DNA of 64,000 nucleotides. It comes from SZUA-35 sp037969565 (GTDB taxonomy: Bacteria; Actinomycetota; Acidimicrobiia; Acidimicrobiales; SZUA-35). The stretch spans positions 1 to 64,000 of the forward strand of contig JBBKXQ010000008.1 of NCBI GenBank assembly GCA_037969565.1, read 5' to 3'. The notes under the pieces were generated by a model. It saw nothing but the letters and a program-made list of their open reading frames with translations. It ran no database searches and was not told the origin of the DNA. Of the stretch, positions 51,303 to 59,684 are shown in pieces (within the stretch, counting starts at the first letter, position 1; every line of letters starts with the position of its first letter). Made by a program: the position numbers and the translations under genes.

Positions 51303-52565
51303 TCACGCCTCGACCTTCTCGGCCGGTTGCCGCTTGCCGGCATTCGGCATGGCAGCCCCAATTCCAGGAATGTCACGTCCGGGGAGCAGGCCGTGCCAGT
51401 AGAACCACTGGAACATGAGCTTGCCGAGGTGATTGAGGCGGGATTCCTTGAGCAGCGGCAGGCCGACCGGGCCCGGATAGTGGCCAGGCAGCGGCTCGGT
51501 TTCGTAGTTGAAGTCGATGAGTAGCGCCTTCGAGAAACCGGTTTCGATGAAGCAGTTTGCGTGGCCATCGAACTTGGCGGGCAGTTCGTCGCCGGCCAGA
51601 AAGGCCTCGAGATTCTCGACGAGCACCTCCCCCTCGAAGTGGGTGACCGAACCGGCTTTCGACGCCGGAACGTCTGCCGCATCACCGAGAACGAAGATGT
51701 TGGGAGCGACCGTCGACTGGAGTGTGGCGTTGTCGGTTGGAATGAATCCGAGTTCGTCGCCCAAACCGGGTGATTCGTTCACGTATGCGGCGCCGCCGTG
51801 CAAAGGGATCACGACGGCGAGGTCGTAGGAAATTTCTCGTCCGTCGAAGCCGATCAGCTTGCGAGCTTCGCCGTCGACCTCGCCCGTGTTGAACTCGGTG
51901 ACCAGTTTGATGTTCTTCTCATCGAGAAGGGACGCAAGCGTTGCGGAGGCAGCCGGATTCGTGAACGCACCGTCGAGCGGCGTGACGTACGTGATCGTGA
52001 TGTCGTCTCTCACACCCCGTTCGGTGAAGTACCAGTCGGCCAGAAAGGCGAATTCGAGCGGGGCAACCGGGCACTTGATCGGCATGTCGACCACGTTGAT
52101 CACGAGGTGACCTCGGCGAAACATCTCGAGCTTCTCGGCCAAGGCCGTGGCCCCTGCCATGTCGTAGAACGTGAAGACCGTTTCCATCCAGCCGGGCCCG
52201 GTGAGTCCCTCGGTCTCCTCGGGCTGCAGCACGGATCCCGTTGCGATGAGGAGGGCGTCGTAGGGGTGGCTGGAACCATCATCCAAGAGCACCTCCTGCG
52301 CCTCGATGTCGACGGAGGAGATTCCGGCTTGGTGATAGTTGATGCCGGATCGCAATTGGCGGTCGCGGGGCCGCACGATCTCCTCGGGGTCGGCCAGTCC
52401 GAACGGGACGAAAAGGAGGCCGGGTTGGTAGATGTGCTGGTTGTCCTGATCGACGATGTCGATCAGGAGATCGTCATTGTCGAAGGTCTTGCGTAGTCGG
52501 TTGGCGGCCAGCGTGCCGCCGGTTCCCGCTCCCAGAATCATCAGCTTCTTCGGCCGAACGGCCAT
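51303..52565 (-). CDS. Sulfide:quinone oxidoreductase-like FAD protein
   Basis: 420 aa from ATG 52565. FAD-binding LMILGAGTGGTLAANRLRK, second nucleotide region DALLIATGSVLQPEE, and FVLGDAADVPASKAGS near the C-terminus. Redox Cys candidates are KCPVAPLEFAF (about residue 167) and HANCFIETG (about 355), the two positions expected in the SQR family. C-terminal region ends with an amphipathic tail (LGKLMFQWFYWHGLLPG) suited to membrane association. First gene of the operon with DsrC and DsrE. Expected to oxidise sulfide to sulfane sulfur and reduce quinone. Confidence 0.83.
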   Translation of the reverse strand: MAVRPKKLMILGAGTGGTLAANRLRKTFDNDDLLIDIVDQDNQHIYQPGLLFVPFGLADPEEIVRPRDRQLRSGINYHQAGISSVDIEAQEVLLDDGSSHPYDALLIATGSVLQPEETEGLTGPGWMETVFTFYDMAGATALAEKLEMFRRGHLVINVVDMPIKCPVAPLEFAFLADWYFTERGVRDDITITYVTPLDGAFTNPAASATLASLLDEKNIKLVTEFNTGEVDGEARKLIGFDGREISYDLAVVIPLHGGAAYVNESPGLGDELGFIPTDNATLQSTVAPNIFVLGDAADVPASKAGSVTHFEGEVLVENLEAFLAGDELPAKFDGHANCFIETGFSKALLIDFNYETEPLPGHYPGPVGLPLLKESRLNHLGKLMFQWFYWHGLLPGRDIPGIGAAMPNAGKRQPAEKVEA

Positions 52566-52664
52566 GACTTGCTCCTTGGTGTCAGAGCTCCTCGAGTGGA
52601 ACTCGTCGTATGGGCGGTGGCCCGTCCCTTCACCACTGACGCTACGCACCAGAGGCGTGATGGG

Positions 52665-53222
52665 CTAAGGGCTTTCGTCCCAATGCGGGGCGAGCCCAGG
52701 CGGATCGGCTGCTTGCGTTCGATTGTCTGTGCGTTGCCGAAGCTCACTCGCAATCGCTCGAGCCCACTGCCCGATTTGGTCCCATTCCCGAAAGTCGCCG
52801 GATGGCGCTCCGACCCATTTGGCAACGAAGCGCTCGGTCCGTCCGAGGTCGTCGAGTCGGAGTCGGCCACTGAACAGCCGGTGCTCGATGGCGCCGGTTG
52901 TGGTGACGAGCTGTTCGATCACCTCGGGGTGAACCGGTTCTTCGGGTCGGGCCTCTCCGAGGGGTCCGCTGCTGAAGAGCCAGGTGGGCTTCGAAGTCAG
53001 TACGGGGGAGTGTTGGGTCACGAATGCTGAAGCCGCGGGAAGCCATTCTCCTAGATAGACGGCGCTTCCGATGACGAAACCTTGGTAGTGGCTCAGGTCG
53101 TGGATGTCCGCGGGTTGACTCACGTCGACATCGATGCCCTCACCCCGAAGCGTTGTGGCGATGGCGCGTCCGATCTCGGCGGTGCCGCCGTGTTTGCTGG
53201 CTGGGCTGACGAGAACTCGCAT
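52665..53222 (-). CDS. Flavodoxin-like (HemG-type) protein
   Basis: 185 aa. FMN loop VSPASKHGGTAEIGRAIATTL, then GFVIGSAVYLGEWLPAASAFV and TWLFSSGPLGE, the pattern of the menaquinone-dependent protoporphyrinogen oxidase/flavodoxin family, followed by RLDDLGRTERFVAKWVGAP and DFREWDQIGQWA typical of that group. It could oxidise protoporphyrinogen without oxygen, or act as an electron carrier. A strong DosR-like box lies 88 nt upstream. Divergent from the GNAT gene. Confidence 0.85.
   Translation of the reverse strand: MRVLVSPASKHGGTAEIGRAIATTLRGEGIDVDVSQPADIHDLSHYQGFVIGSAVYLGEWLPAASAFVTQHSPVLTSKPTWLFSSGPLGEARPEEPVHPEVIEQLVTTTGAIEHRLFSGRLRLDDLGRTERFVAKWVGAPSGDFREWDQIGQWARAIASELRQRTDNRTQAADPPGLAPHWDESP
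52668..52682 (-). promoter_or_regulatory. DosR-like box of the SQR/DsrC operon (one base short)
   Basis: Minus strand TGGGACGAAAGCCCT; the core GGGACGAAAGCCCT is 14 nt instead of 15. TAGCGT at 52644-52639 predicts a start site at 52632, 35 nt from the box edge. It overlaps the last codons of the flavodoxin gene. Confidence 0.45.
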
Positions 53223-53310
53223 TTTCGTACTCCCTTGCTGCAGCAGAACTTGTCCGGGCTCTGCCTGTGCTGGTGTTCAACCATTGTCCCCGGACGTGGG
53301 TGGGCTGTCC

Positions 53311-53325
53311 CGGGGCGAAGGTCCC
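53311..53325 (-). promoter_or_regulatory. DosR-like box of the HemG-type flavodoxin gene
   Basis: Minus strand GGGACCTTCGCCCCG. A start site 35 nt downstream (53276) has GACAAT at -12 to -7, with A-11 and T-7. Leader length to the ATG at 53222 is 53 nt. Confidence 0.65.
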
Positions 53326-53361
53326 AGCCGGACCAGGCTGGTTTGGGCTGACACGGATCCG

Positions 53362-53376
53362 CGGACCTCCGACCCT
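53362..53376 (+). promoter_or_regulatory. DosR-like box of the GNAT gene
   Basis: CGGACCTCCGACCCT. A start site 35 nt downstream (53411) has GAGGAT at -12 to -7 (A-11, T-7), leaving a 43-nt leader that contains AGGAGG before GTG 53454. Confidence 0.6.
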
Positions 53377-53453
53377 GTTCCAAATCTGCCCCAACTCCGA
53401 GGATGGCATCTGTTCGAACGGAGGCCCCTGACTCGAGTAGGAGGACAGCGAAC

Positions 53454-54389
53454 GTGTCGAAGGATCTTGCGACGACACAACCCGATGAAACACCGAACGA
53501 AGCACCGTCGTGTGCGTTGTGCGGGCCCCCGCTTCCTCTTGAGGGCAATCGGGTCATCCGTATCCGCCACCTCGTGTCCTCGGACGCCGCCGGTCTCAAA
53601 CGCCTCTACGGTTCGCTCTCGGCCGGGGATCTCACGCTGAGATTTTTCACCGGAGCGGCGCCGGCAGATTCGTTCTTCGAGCGATGGGCGGGTGTGGCGG
53701 AACTCGGAGGGTTCGGATTGGTGGCCGAGCTCGACGACGTCGGGGAGCACCATCTGATCGGTGACGCCGCCTATACCCCGCTCAGCGACGGAGATGTGGA
53801 GCTCGGAATAGCCGTCGACCCTGGCCATCGAGGTTGGCTGGGATCGACGCTGCTGTCCGCCCTCCTCGCCCATGCGCACGAACGAGGAGTCAGCAACGTC
53901 CAGGCCATCGTGAAAACCGACAACCTCGCGATGCGAGGACTTGCATCCAAGCGGCCGTGTGCGGTGTTCGGACACCTGGATTGGGACATCGTTCGTCTCA
54001 CGATGTCGACCGACGGCTCAATACCGGGCTGGCCACCGAACAAGGTCCGGCCGCGAGTCCTCGTCGAAACGAATCGCACCCGCTGGATGGGGGAGGACCG
54101 ACTGCGAGAAGCGGGCTTCGACGTGATGCTCTGTGCCGGATCAGAACACCCTGACCATCATTGTCCTGTCCAGAACGGGCTGCCCTGCCCGCTCGTGGAC
54201 GGCGCCGATGCGGTTCTCGTCGACCTCGATCCCACCTCCGAGCGAACCCGTGAACTGATTGCCGGCGAGCGTGAGCTCCACCCGGCCGTCCCTCTCGTCG
54301 AGGGTTTCCGTCGCGCCGACGACGAGCTGCCCCATCGCAGAGACATTGGCCTCGTTGTCGACGAGATTCAGCGTCTGACCGAAGGCTGA
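53454..54389 (+). CDS. GNAT acetyltransferase with C-terminal Cys/His domain
   Basis: 311 aa from GTG 53454, chosen for AGGAGG 8-9 nt upstream. Residues ~33-190 form a GNAT domain like those of protein lysine acetyltransferases (VIRIRHLVSSDAAGLKRLYG, LTLRFFTG, LGIAVDPGHRGWLGSTLLSA). Residues ~205-311 form a second domain with CAGSEHPDHHCPVQNGLPCP, a Cys/His cluster that could bind metal, followed by GADAVLVDLDP. An N-terminal CALC motif is also present. Relatives with a cNMP domain acetylate acyl-CoA synthetases; here that domain is absent. Under a DosR-like box. Confidence 0.78.
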   Translation: MSKDLATTQPDETPNEAPSCALCGPPLPLEGNRVIRIRHLVSSDAAGLKRLYGSLSAGDLTLRFFTGAAPADSFFERWAGVAELGGFGLVAELDDVGEHHLIGDAAYTPLSDGDVELGIAVDPGHRGWLGSTLLSALLAHAHERGVSNVQAIVKTDNLAMRGLASKRPCAVFGHLDWDIVRLTMSTDGSIPGWPPNKVRPRVLVETNRTRWMGEDRLREAGFDVMLCAGSEHPDHHCPVQNGLPCPLVDGADAVLVDLDPTSERTRELIAGERELHPAVPLVEGFRRADDELPHRRDIGLVVDEIQRLTEG

Positions 54390-54589
54390 GACTTCAGAGC
54401 GCGTCGTGCTCGCTTCACCCCATTCCGGCCGCATTCCCTCGTCTGCTCGTCGAGTGTCCACACCGGTCTGCGTCGCCGGGGCGGGGAAGCCGCTTTTTCC
54501 GGATCGACCTCCTGTGGCTCGGACTCTGGCTGCCACAGCTTTTCCTGTGTTGTCCCCATGGGAGAAGCGTGACAGAACATCAGATCCAG

Positions 54590-54616
54590 TTACAGGGTCA
54601 AATGTCACCCCTGTAA
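54590..54616. promoter_or_regulatory. Long inverted repeat upstream of the USP gene
   Basis: Arms TTACAGGG (54590-54597) and CCCTGTAA (54609-54616) enclose 11 nt. It lies 18 nt upstream of the DosR-like box of the universal stress gene and may bind a second regulator. The rest of the 293-nt region before the USP gene shows no gene. Confidence 0.5.
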
Positions 54617-54633
54617 TTTGCTTTTTGGGATCG

Positions 54634-54648
54634 GTGACCTTCTGCTCT
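54634..54648 (+). promoter_or_regulatory. DosR-like box of the first USP gene
   Basis: GTGACCTTCTGCTCT, exactly 34 nt before ATG 54683. The -12 to -7 hexamer relative to that ATG is AACGAT (A-11, T-7), consistent with a leaderless mRNA. Confidence 0.6.
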
Positions 54649-54682
54649 TGGTCGGTCGCCAGTTCGGGGAAACGATGCATCA

Positions 54683-55129
54683 ATGAAACGGATCATTGTT
54701 GGTGTCGACTCTTCGGATGACGCGAATCGAGCGCTGCACTGGGCACTCGACAACGCGGGCGAGGGCGACACGATCGTCGCCGCCCATGCGTGGCAGATCT
54801 ACTCGATTGGTGATCCTGCTACGCCGCCGTACGACCCAGCCGACTTCGAGGTCGACGCAAGGCGCAGACTCGAAGAACTCGTGGCCGAGGCGGCGGGCCG
54901 CGGCGCCGTGGTTGAGATCGAGTTGGCCGTGCACCACGGCGACCCGGCCAAGACACTCGTCGAGTTGTCGAAAACTGCCGACCTCGTGGTGGTCGGGAGT
55001 CGCGGCTTCGGAGGGTTTCGTGACCTCCTGCTGGGGTCTGTCAGCACGAAGGTCGTGCAGCACTCAGTGTGTCCTGTCGTCGTCGTTCCCGGCCACGGCC
55101 GGGAGGGTCGGTCGACCCCGGGCATGTGA
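54683..55129 (+). CDS. Universal stress protein, single domain
   Basis: 148 aa. UspA fold: KRIIVGVDSSDDANRALHWA at the start and ATP-binding loop VVGSRGFGGFRDLLLGSVS (G-2x-G-9x-G-S/T) followed by VQHSVCPVVVVPG. The intact loop indicates the ATP-binding subclass, like Rv2623-type dormancy USPs. First of three consecutive USP-related genes. Promoter geometry (box 34 nt upstream) suggests hypoxic induction and a leaderless transcript. Confidence 0.92.
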   Translation: MKRIIVGVDSSDDANRALHWALDNAGEGDTIVAAHAWQIYSIGDPATPPYDPADFEVDARRRLEELVAEAAGRGAVVEIELAVHHGDPAKTLVELSKTADLVVVGSRGFGGFRDLLLGSVSTKVVQHSVCPVVVVPGHGREGRSTPGM

Positions 55130-55141
55130 GGGTCGTCGAAT

Positions 55142-55156
55142 ATGACTTCGGCCCCT
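55142..55156 (+). promoter_or_regulatory. DosR-like box of the tandem USP gene
   Basis: ATGACTTCGGCCCCT, a weaker match. A perfect TANNNT hexamer, TAGTTT, occupies -12 to -7 of the start site predicted 35 nt downstream (55191). The 27-nt leader then contains AAAGGAAG. Confidence 0.5.
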
Positions 55157-55217
55157 GACTCGGATTCGGTCGACCGCATAGTTTCGACTCAGGACCAACT
55201 TCGAAAGGAAGCGACTC

Positions 55218-56120
55218 ATGACTGAATCAGAATTGGCGCAACGCCACCTGCGACTTTTCGAGGGGAAGACCCTCGATGAGATTCTCGTCCCCGTTGTCGG
55301 CACGGACCACTACGAGCGTGGGGCTGCGCTCGCCACGCGGTTTGCCCACGCCTGGAACCTTCCAATGCGGTTGGTTCATGTTCACCAGCCGGGGGAGCAG
55401 GATGCAGCTCAGCTTGCGGTCGCCGAAACGACGACCCGCAATTTGGCTGCGGCCCATCCCGAAGTCGTCGTCGAGGGGATCGAGATCGAGGGCGGAAACA
55501 TCGGTCAAACGATTCGTCGAGCCACGTCCGATGGATCGTTGTTGACGCTGGCTACGAACCATGCGACTCAGTGGGCGGGGAACACCTCGGTTGCCGAGGA
55601 GATCACCCGCGCCTCATCGGGTCCGGTGCTCATGTTCGGACCCAACTGTGACGAGGTCACGGTTGCGGGGACCGTGATCGTTGCGCTCGATGGGTCCAAT
55701 CGCGCGGAGGAAGCGCTCAGGTATGGGGCCGGACTGGCGGCCGCACTTGGAGCGATGCTGTGGGTCGTTCAGGTCGTTGACGCCGCGACCGTCCGCCACG
55801 TGCAGCATCTGAAGGCCGGGGGCGAGAAGGTGTCCGAGAGCGCCTACTTGCGGTCGGTCGCCGAACGCCTGGAACACGCCGATCTGAGGGTCGGGTGGGA
55901 AATCATTCACGCCGATGATCCCGTTGTTGCGCTCACCGCGTTCGCTCGTGATCGTTCAGCCGCCCTGATCGTCGCCGCGACCCATGGCGAGTCCGGGTTG
56001 CCGAGAACCCTGTTCGGAAGCGTCTGCATGGGTTTGGTGGAACGAGGGGCCATGCCCGTACTCGTCGTGAAGACGGCCGGCGCTGAAGCAGAACTCGATT
56101 CCGAACCATCCGAGGCCTGA
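55218..56120 (+). CDS. Tandem universal stress protein
   Basis: 300 aa, two USP domains. Domain 1 (~18-145) starts EILVPVVGTDHYERGAALAT and has a degenerate loop (LATNHATQWAGNTSVAEEI). Domain 2 (~150-290) starts GTVIVALDGSNRAEEALRYG and has VAATHGESGLPRTLFGSVCM followed by PVLVVKT. AAAGGAAG 7 nt before ATG. The CBS gene follows after 61 nt and is probably in the same transcript. Confidence 0.9.
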   Translation: MTESELAQRHLRLFEGKTLDEILVPVVGTDHYERGAALATRFAHAWNLPMRLVHVHQPGEQDAAQLAVAETTTRNLAAAHPEVVVEGIEIEGGNIGQTIRRATSDGSLLTLATNHATQWAGNTSVAEEITRASSGPVLMFGPNCDEVTVAGTVIVALDGSNRAEEALRYGAGLAAALGAMLWVVQVVDAATVRHVQHLKAGGEKVSESAYLRSVAERLEHADLRVGWEIIHADDPVVALTAFARDRSAALIVAATHGESGLPRTLFGSVCMGLVERGAMPVLVVKTAGAEAELDSEPSEA

Positions 56121-56181
56121 GCACCCAACCGAGAACACAGTCGAGCAGACACCAGTAGAACAAAACCAATAGGAAGGCAAC

Positions 56182-56589
56182 GTGGCAATGATGAGGAACA
56201 CCGGGCAACCAATGACCGTCGGGGATCTGATGAGCGGTGACATCGTTGCCGTCGATGGCCTCGATCCCGTAGAAGCTGTTCGTGAAATTCTTCTCGCATC
56301 CGGGCTTCATGCCCTTCCGGTGCTGGACGAAGGTGCGAGGGCGATCGGGATCGTGACACTCGCCGATCTCTTCAATGCAGAAGATGAGCAGCAACCAGTC
56401 TCCTCGGTGATGGCGCAACCAATTGTCACCATTGACGTTCAGGCGTCATTGGCCGAGGCGGCTTCCGTGATGAAGAGCGAGTACCTCCATCATCTGATCG
56501 TGACTGAAGGACTCGAAACCATCGGGATACTCAGCACATTCGATCTGTTGACCGTTTTCGTCGAACCTGCGGCGAACCGGAACAACTGA
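56182..56589 (+). CDS. Tandem CBS-domain protein
   Basis: 135 aa; GTG 56182 follows AGGAAGG, with ATG 56188 as alternative. CBS1: VGDLMSGDIVAVDGLDPVEA ending in GIVTLADLFN; CBS2: VSSVMAQPIVTIDVQASLAE ending in IGILSTFDLLTVF. It is a paralogue of 38513-38911 (shared HHLIV...GI(V/L)S(S/T)FDLL end). Probably an adenylate-sensing protein in the USP operon. No separate box seen. Confidence 0.87.
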   Translation: MAMMRNTGQPMTVGDLMSGDIVAVDGLDPVEAVREILLASGLHALPVLDEGARAIGIVTLADLFNAEDEQQPVSSVMAQPIVTIDVQASLAEAASVMKSEYLHHLIVTEGLETIGILSTFDLLTVFVEPAANRNN

Positions 56590-56688
56590 GCGAGTCTGTT
56601 GTCCGACACCGGGTCGTCTCACACCGGGTCGTCTGTGCCGTCCGCCACCTCCCGACGGCGCGAGAGCGAACGAACGAACGATGTGGTC

Positions 56689-56703
56689 GGGACCTTGGGC
56701 CCT
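56689..56703 (+). promoter_or_regulatory. DosR-like box of the USP-PNPOx fusion gene
   Basis: GGGACCTTGGGCCCT, the best match in the window to the GGGACTTTNGGCCCT form. It lies exactly 34 nt from ATG 56738; -12 to -7 is CACGCT (A-11, T-7). No Shine-Dalgarno sequence is present, so the mRNA should be leaderless. Confidence 0.75.
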
Positions 56704-56737
56704 GGGGGGCCGACCAGACCACGTCCACGCTTGACGC

Positions 56738-57901
56738 ATGACTACTGGAATGGTTCGGCGTGTACTCGTCCCTGTCACCATCGGAAGCGACGAGGATCAT
56801 CTGATCTTCACCGCAACGGTTCTCGCTCGATGGTTCGACGCAGCCGTCCAACTCATCGCGAACGACCCAGCCGATCTTCAACACCTACGGATGTTGTCTG
56901 AAGGACTTGGGGCGAAATACGAGCCTCCGATTTTGCTCGAGTCGGCCGACTTCCTTCGGGGTGTGGCCGGTCATGCTGCGCAGGTGGGTCCGTCGGTCAC
57001 CGTCGTGGGGCTGGATGACGGCGGCGTCGACCTAGCCGCGATCAACTCACAGCCAACATTCGTCACCGGTGCTCGGGTCGGTCATCGCCTGGAGTCGGGT
57101 CCGCTCGTCGTGGAGGTCTCGAGCCGGGTTCAGCGACTGGATGCTCTTGCAGTGGCGGCCGTCTGGGCCCAGGCACTCGATCTGGGGATCCGAGTCGTTG
57201 TGGGCACGGGCGATGTCCGCCGAGACGATTTGGCCGCCGCAGTAGGGCGCCTTCGAGAGATGGGGATCGATGTAGGGGTCGACAGTCTCCGAACCCATGG
57301 TTTCGACCCACTCGTTCTCGTCGCCAGAAGTCGTCATTCCACTGCCATCGTTGTCGCCGCCGATCGAGTGACTCGCGAACTCGTCGAACGTGCAGCGCGG
57401 GAAGGGCTCTCGGTACTGGTTGCACCAGTCGATGAGAACTCCGAGCCGTTGCTCCCCGCAGGTTTCGCCGAGAATTCCCCGGGTCACGAGGTTCTCGTGC
57501 TCGATGACGAAGAGTGTCTCGCCCGGCTCGAAGGTGAACGTGTCGGCCGGATCGGCTACATCGATGATGGATGGCCGAACATCGTGCCGGTGAACTTCTC
57601 GAACCGGGACGGCGCGATCTTCTTTCGAAGCCTGGTTGGGGGAAAGCTCTCGGCTGCTCGCCGCCACTCCGTGGTCTGCCTGGAAGTGGACGGCTTCGAC
57701 GTCGAGTCGAAGTCGGGCTGGAGTGTGCTTGCCCATGGTGAGCTGGAGGTGATCGACGACCCGATGGTGCTCAAGACGGCCTGGCGGAACGATCCCGCTC
57801 CTTGGGTCGAGTCCGAACATTGGCAGTGGCTCCGACTCGTGCCGATCTCGGTGAGTGGCAGGCTCGTGGCTGCACGCGATGCAGATGCCGGAAGGGACTA
57901 A
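56738..57901 (+). CDS. USP-like / PNPOx fusion protein
   Basis: 387 aa. Residues ~7-240 resemble two degenerate USP-like halves (RRVLVPVTIGSDEDHLIFTA; RVQRLDALAVAAVWAQALDL, ending in SVLVAPVDENSEP). Residues ~250-380 are a PNPOx-fold module (LDDEECLARLEGERVGRIGY, NIVPVNFSNRDGAIFFRS, KLSAARRHSVVCLEVDGFD, WSVLAHGELEVID) paralogous to the two stand-alone PNPOx proteins. A stress-sensor fold joined to a flavin/F420 domain suggests redox sensing. Its stop overlaps the stop of the convergent hydrogenase protease gene by 3 nt. Confidence 0.83.
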   Translation: MTTGMVRRVLVPVTIGSDEDHLIFTATVLARWFDAAVQLIANDPADLQHLRMLSEGLGAKYEPPILLESADFLRGVAGHAAQVGPSVTVVGLDDGGVDLAAINSQPTFVTGARVGHRLESGPLVVEVSSRVQRLDALAVAAVWAQALDLGIRVVVGTGDVRRDDLAAAVGRLREMGIDVGVDSLRTHGFDPLVLVARSRHSTAIVVAADRVTRELVERAAREGLSVLVAPVDENSEPLLPAGFAENSPGHEVLVLDDEECLARLEGERVGRIGYIDDGWPNIVPVNFSNRDGAIFFRSLVGGKLSAARRHSVVCLEVDGFDVESKSGWSVLAHGELEVIDDPMVLKTAWRNDPAPWVESEHWQWLRLVPISVSGRLVAARDADAGRD

Positions 57902-58359
57902 CCGCACGAAGCGAGCAGTTCGACGATGCGCCTGGTCACCACCGGAACTGCGTCGGCAACTGCTTCGGTCAAGGTGTCGAATTGCCCACAGCGCTCCACT
58001 TCCACGCCGATGACAACGAGTTGTTTCGGCAGCCGGTCGAGCAGGCGTCCGAGTTCGATCCCCTCGGCAAGGCCCACGCCGTGGCTGGAAAGCAGTGTGT
58101 CCTCGGTTGCCAATCGGTGTCGCAACGCGTCAGTCTCGACGATGCTGCCTGCGGGTCGTCCGCTCACCATGGCGTCGACGACAACGACGACGTGGTCGGG
58201 GCTCCAACGCAAGGCCAGGTCGGATAGATCTCCCTCCGCGATGTAGGTCTCGACCCATGGTTCGATCATGGGGCGCAAGGTGTCGATCACGATCGGACCG
58301 AATCCGTCATCGCCCCGGTCGCGATTGCCGACGCCGATCACGAGCGGCGGCCGGCTCAT
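57898..58359 (-). CDS. [NiFe]-hydrogenase maturation endopeptidase
   Basis: 153 aa. HyaD/HycI family: start LVIGVGNRDRGDDGFGPIVI with the Ni-sensing Asp/Glu region, VVVVDAMVSGRPAG with second metal Asp and LSSHGVGLAEGIELG with the His. It cleaves the C-terminal tail of the large subunit after nickel insertion. It overlaps the large subunit gene by ATGA and ends the hydrogenase operon. Confidence 0.9.
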   Translation of the reverse strand: MSRPPLVIGVGNRDRGDDGFGPIVIDTLRPMIEPWVETYIAEGDLSDLALRWSPDHVVVVVDAMVSGRPAGSIVETDALRHRLATEDTLLSSHGVGLAEGIELGRLLDRLPKQLVVIGVEVERCGQFDTLTEAVADAVPVVTRRIVELLASCG

Positions 58360-59684
58360 GAGATCTCAGCGTCGTCGATCGCATTGTGAATCGCGTCGTC
58401 GATCGTCAGCTTCAAGAAGTGGGTCGAGCAGGAGATGCACGGGTCGTAATTACGGATGGTCTGCTCGCAGCGGAGTTGCAGCTCGTCCAGATCGAGATGA
58501 AGGTTCGCAGCCACGAAGCGGCGGAGATCGGATTCGATGCACGGCTGGTTCTGGGCCGTCGGAGGAATGATCTGCGCCTCGAGAATCCTTCCGCCGTCGT
58601 CGATGCGATACCGATGGTAAAGCAGACCGCGCGGTGCTTCGGTTGCGGCCCAACCCTCGCCGGCGCGGGCAGGTACCTCGACGAAAGGTTGCTCGGGCGG
58701 AACGTACGCGTTGATCACGCGGAGCGCCTCCTCGATGGCAAAGAGGGTTTCGAGGCCTCGAACCACGATGCTCTTGAACGGGTTGGTTTCGACCGGCCCC
58801 ATACCCACCTCTACGGCGAGAGCCTGCACGTCGGAGGGAAGGAGATCGAAGTTGTTGGCGTACCGGGCGAGTGGGCCCACCTGGTACCAGTGGCCATCAC
58901 GAAAGCGGGAGTGGAGCGCAGTGGAGTGAGCAACGTGTTCTTCCACCGAGACCTGCTCGAACTCGCTGGCGTCGATGTCGAGTCCCCGATTCGAAACGAT
59001 CCGCCCTTCGTTGAACGGGTACTCATCAGGGTGTCGAAGCGAGACGAATTCATAGTCGTGTGAGAGTTCGGGGAAGTCGAAACCGGCGGTCCATCGGATG
59101 AGGTCGATGCAGATCTCCCTCGCCTCCTCCAGCTTGGGCACGAGGCTCGTGAGTTCTTGACGAGTCGGTGCTCGGTAGAACCCGCCGAGGCGCACGTTCA
59201 CCGGGTGGATCGGTCGTCCACCAACGACGTCGACCACCGCGTTTCCGGTTTTCTTCAGAGTGAGGACTCGCTCGACCATCTCGGGGTGGTCGGCCGCGAT
59301 GGCGATTCCGGAGTGGTATCCGAGAAAGTCAGGGGCATGGAGGAAGCCGATGTGGAGCACATGACTCTCGATCCACTCACCGCAATACAGAAGGCGGCGA
59401 AGCTCTCGTATCGAGCCTCCTATGGTCACCCCGCAAGCTCGCTCGATCGAATGAGCGGCGCTCATCTGGTAGGCAACCGGGCAGATGCCACAGATTCGCG
59501 CCGTGATGTCGACCGGTTCGGTGTAGTCGCGGCCCCGGAGGAGCGCTTCGAAGAAACGGGGTGGCTCATAGATCTCGAGTCGAACGTCGGTCACCTCACC
59601 ATTGGCAACGGTGACATGCATGGCGCCTTCGCCCTCGACGCGAGCGAGCACTGGCACGTGGAAGTCCACGTTCTTGTGGGTCAT
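58356..59684 (-). CDS. [NiFe]-hydrogenase large (alpha) subunit, group 3b-like
   Basis: 442 aa. Nickel ligands: C65 and C68 in ARICGICPVAYQ and C416 and C419 in DPCISCSTHFL; all four are present. Cleavage after H422 would remove a 20-residue tail, as expected for the protease encoded next. Sequence and the HydBGDA gene order (beta, gamma, delta, alpha) match bidirectional NAD(P)-coupled cytoplasmic hydrogenases (sulfhydrogenase type), which also may reduce sulfur. Overlaps the small subunit gene by 4 nt. Confidence 0.92.
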   Translation of the reverse strand: MTHKNVDFHVPVLARVEGEGAMHVTVANGEVTDVRLEIYEPPRFFEALLRGRDYTEPVDITARICGICPVAYQMSAAHSIERACGVTIGGSIRELRRLLYCGEWIESHVLHIGFLHAPDFLGYHSGIAIAADHPEMVERVLTLKKTGNAVVDVVGGRPIHPVNVRLGGFYRAPTRQELTSLVPKLEEAREICIDLIRWTAGFDFPELSHDYEFVSLRHPDEYPFNEGRIVSNRGLDIDASEFEQVSVEEHVAHSTALHSRFRDGHWYQVGPLARYANNFDLLPSDVQALAVEVGMGPVETNPFKSIVVRGLETLFAIEEALRVINAYVPPEQPFVEVPARAGEGWAATEAPRGLLYHRYRIDDGGRILEAQIIPPTAQNQPCIESDLRRFVAANLHLDLDELQLRCEQTIRNYDPCISCSTHFLKLTIDDAIHNAIDDAEIS

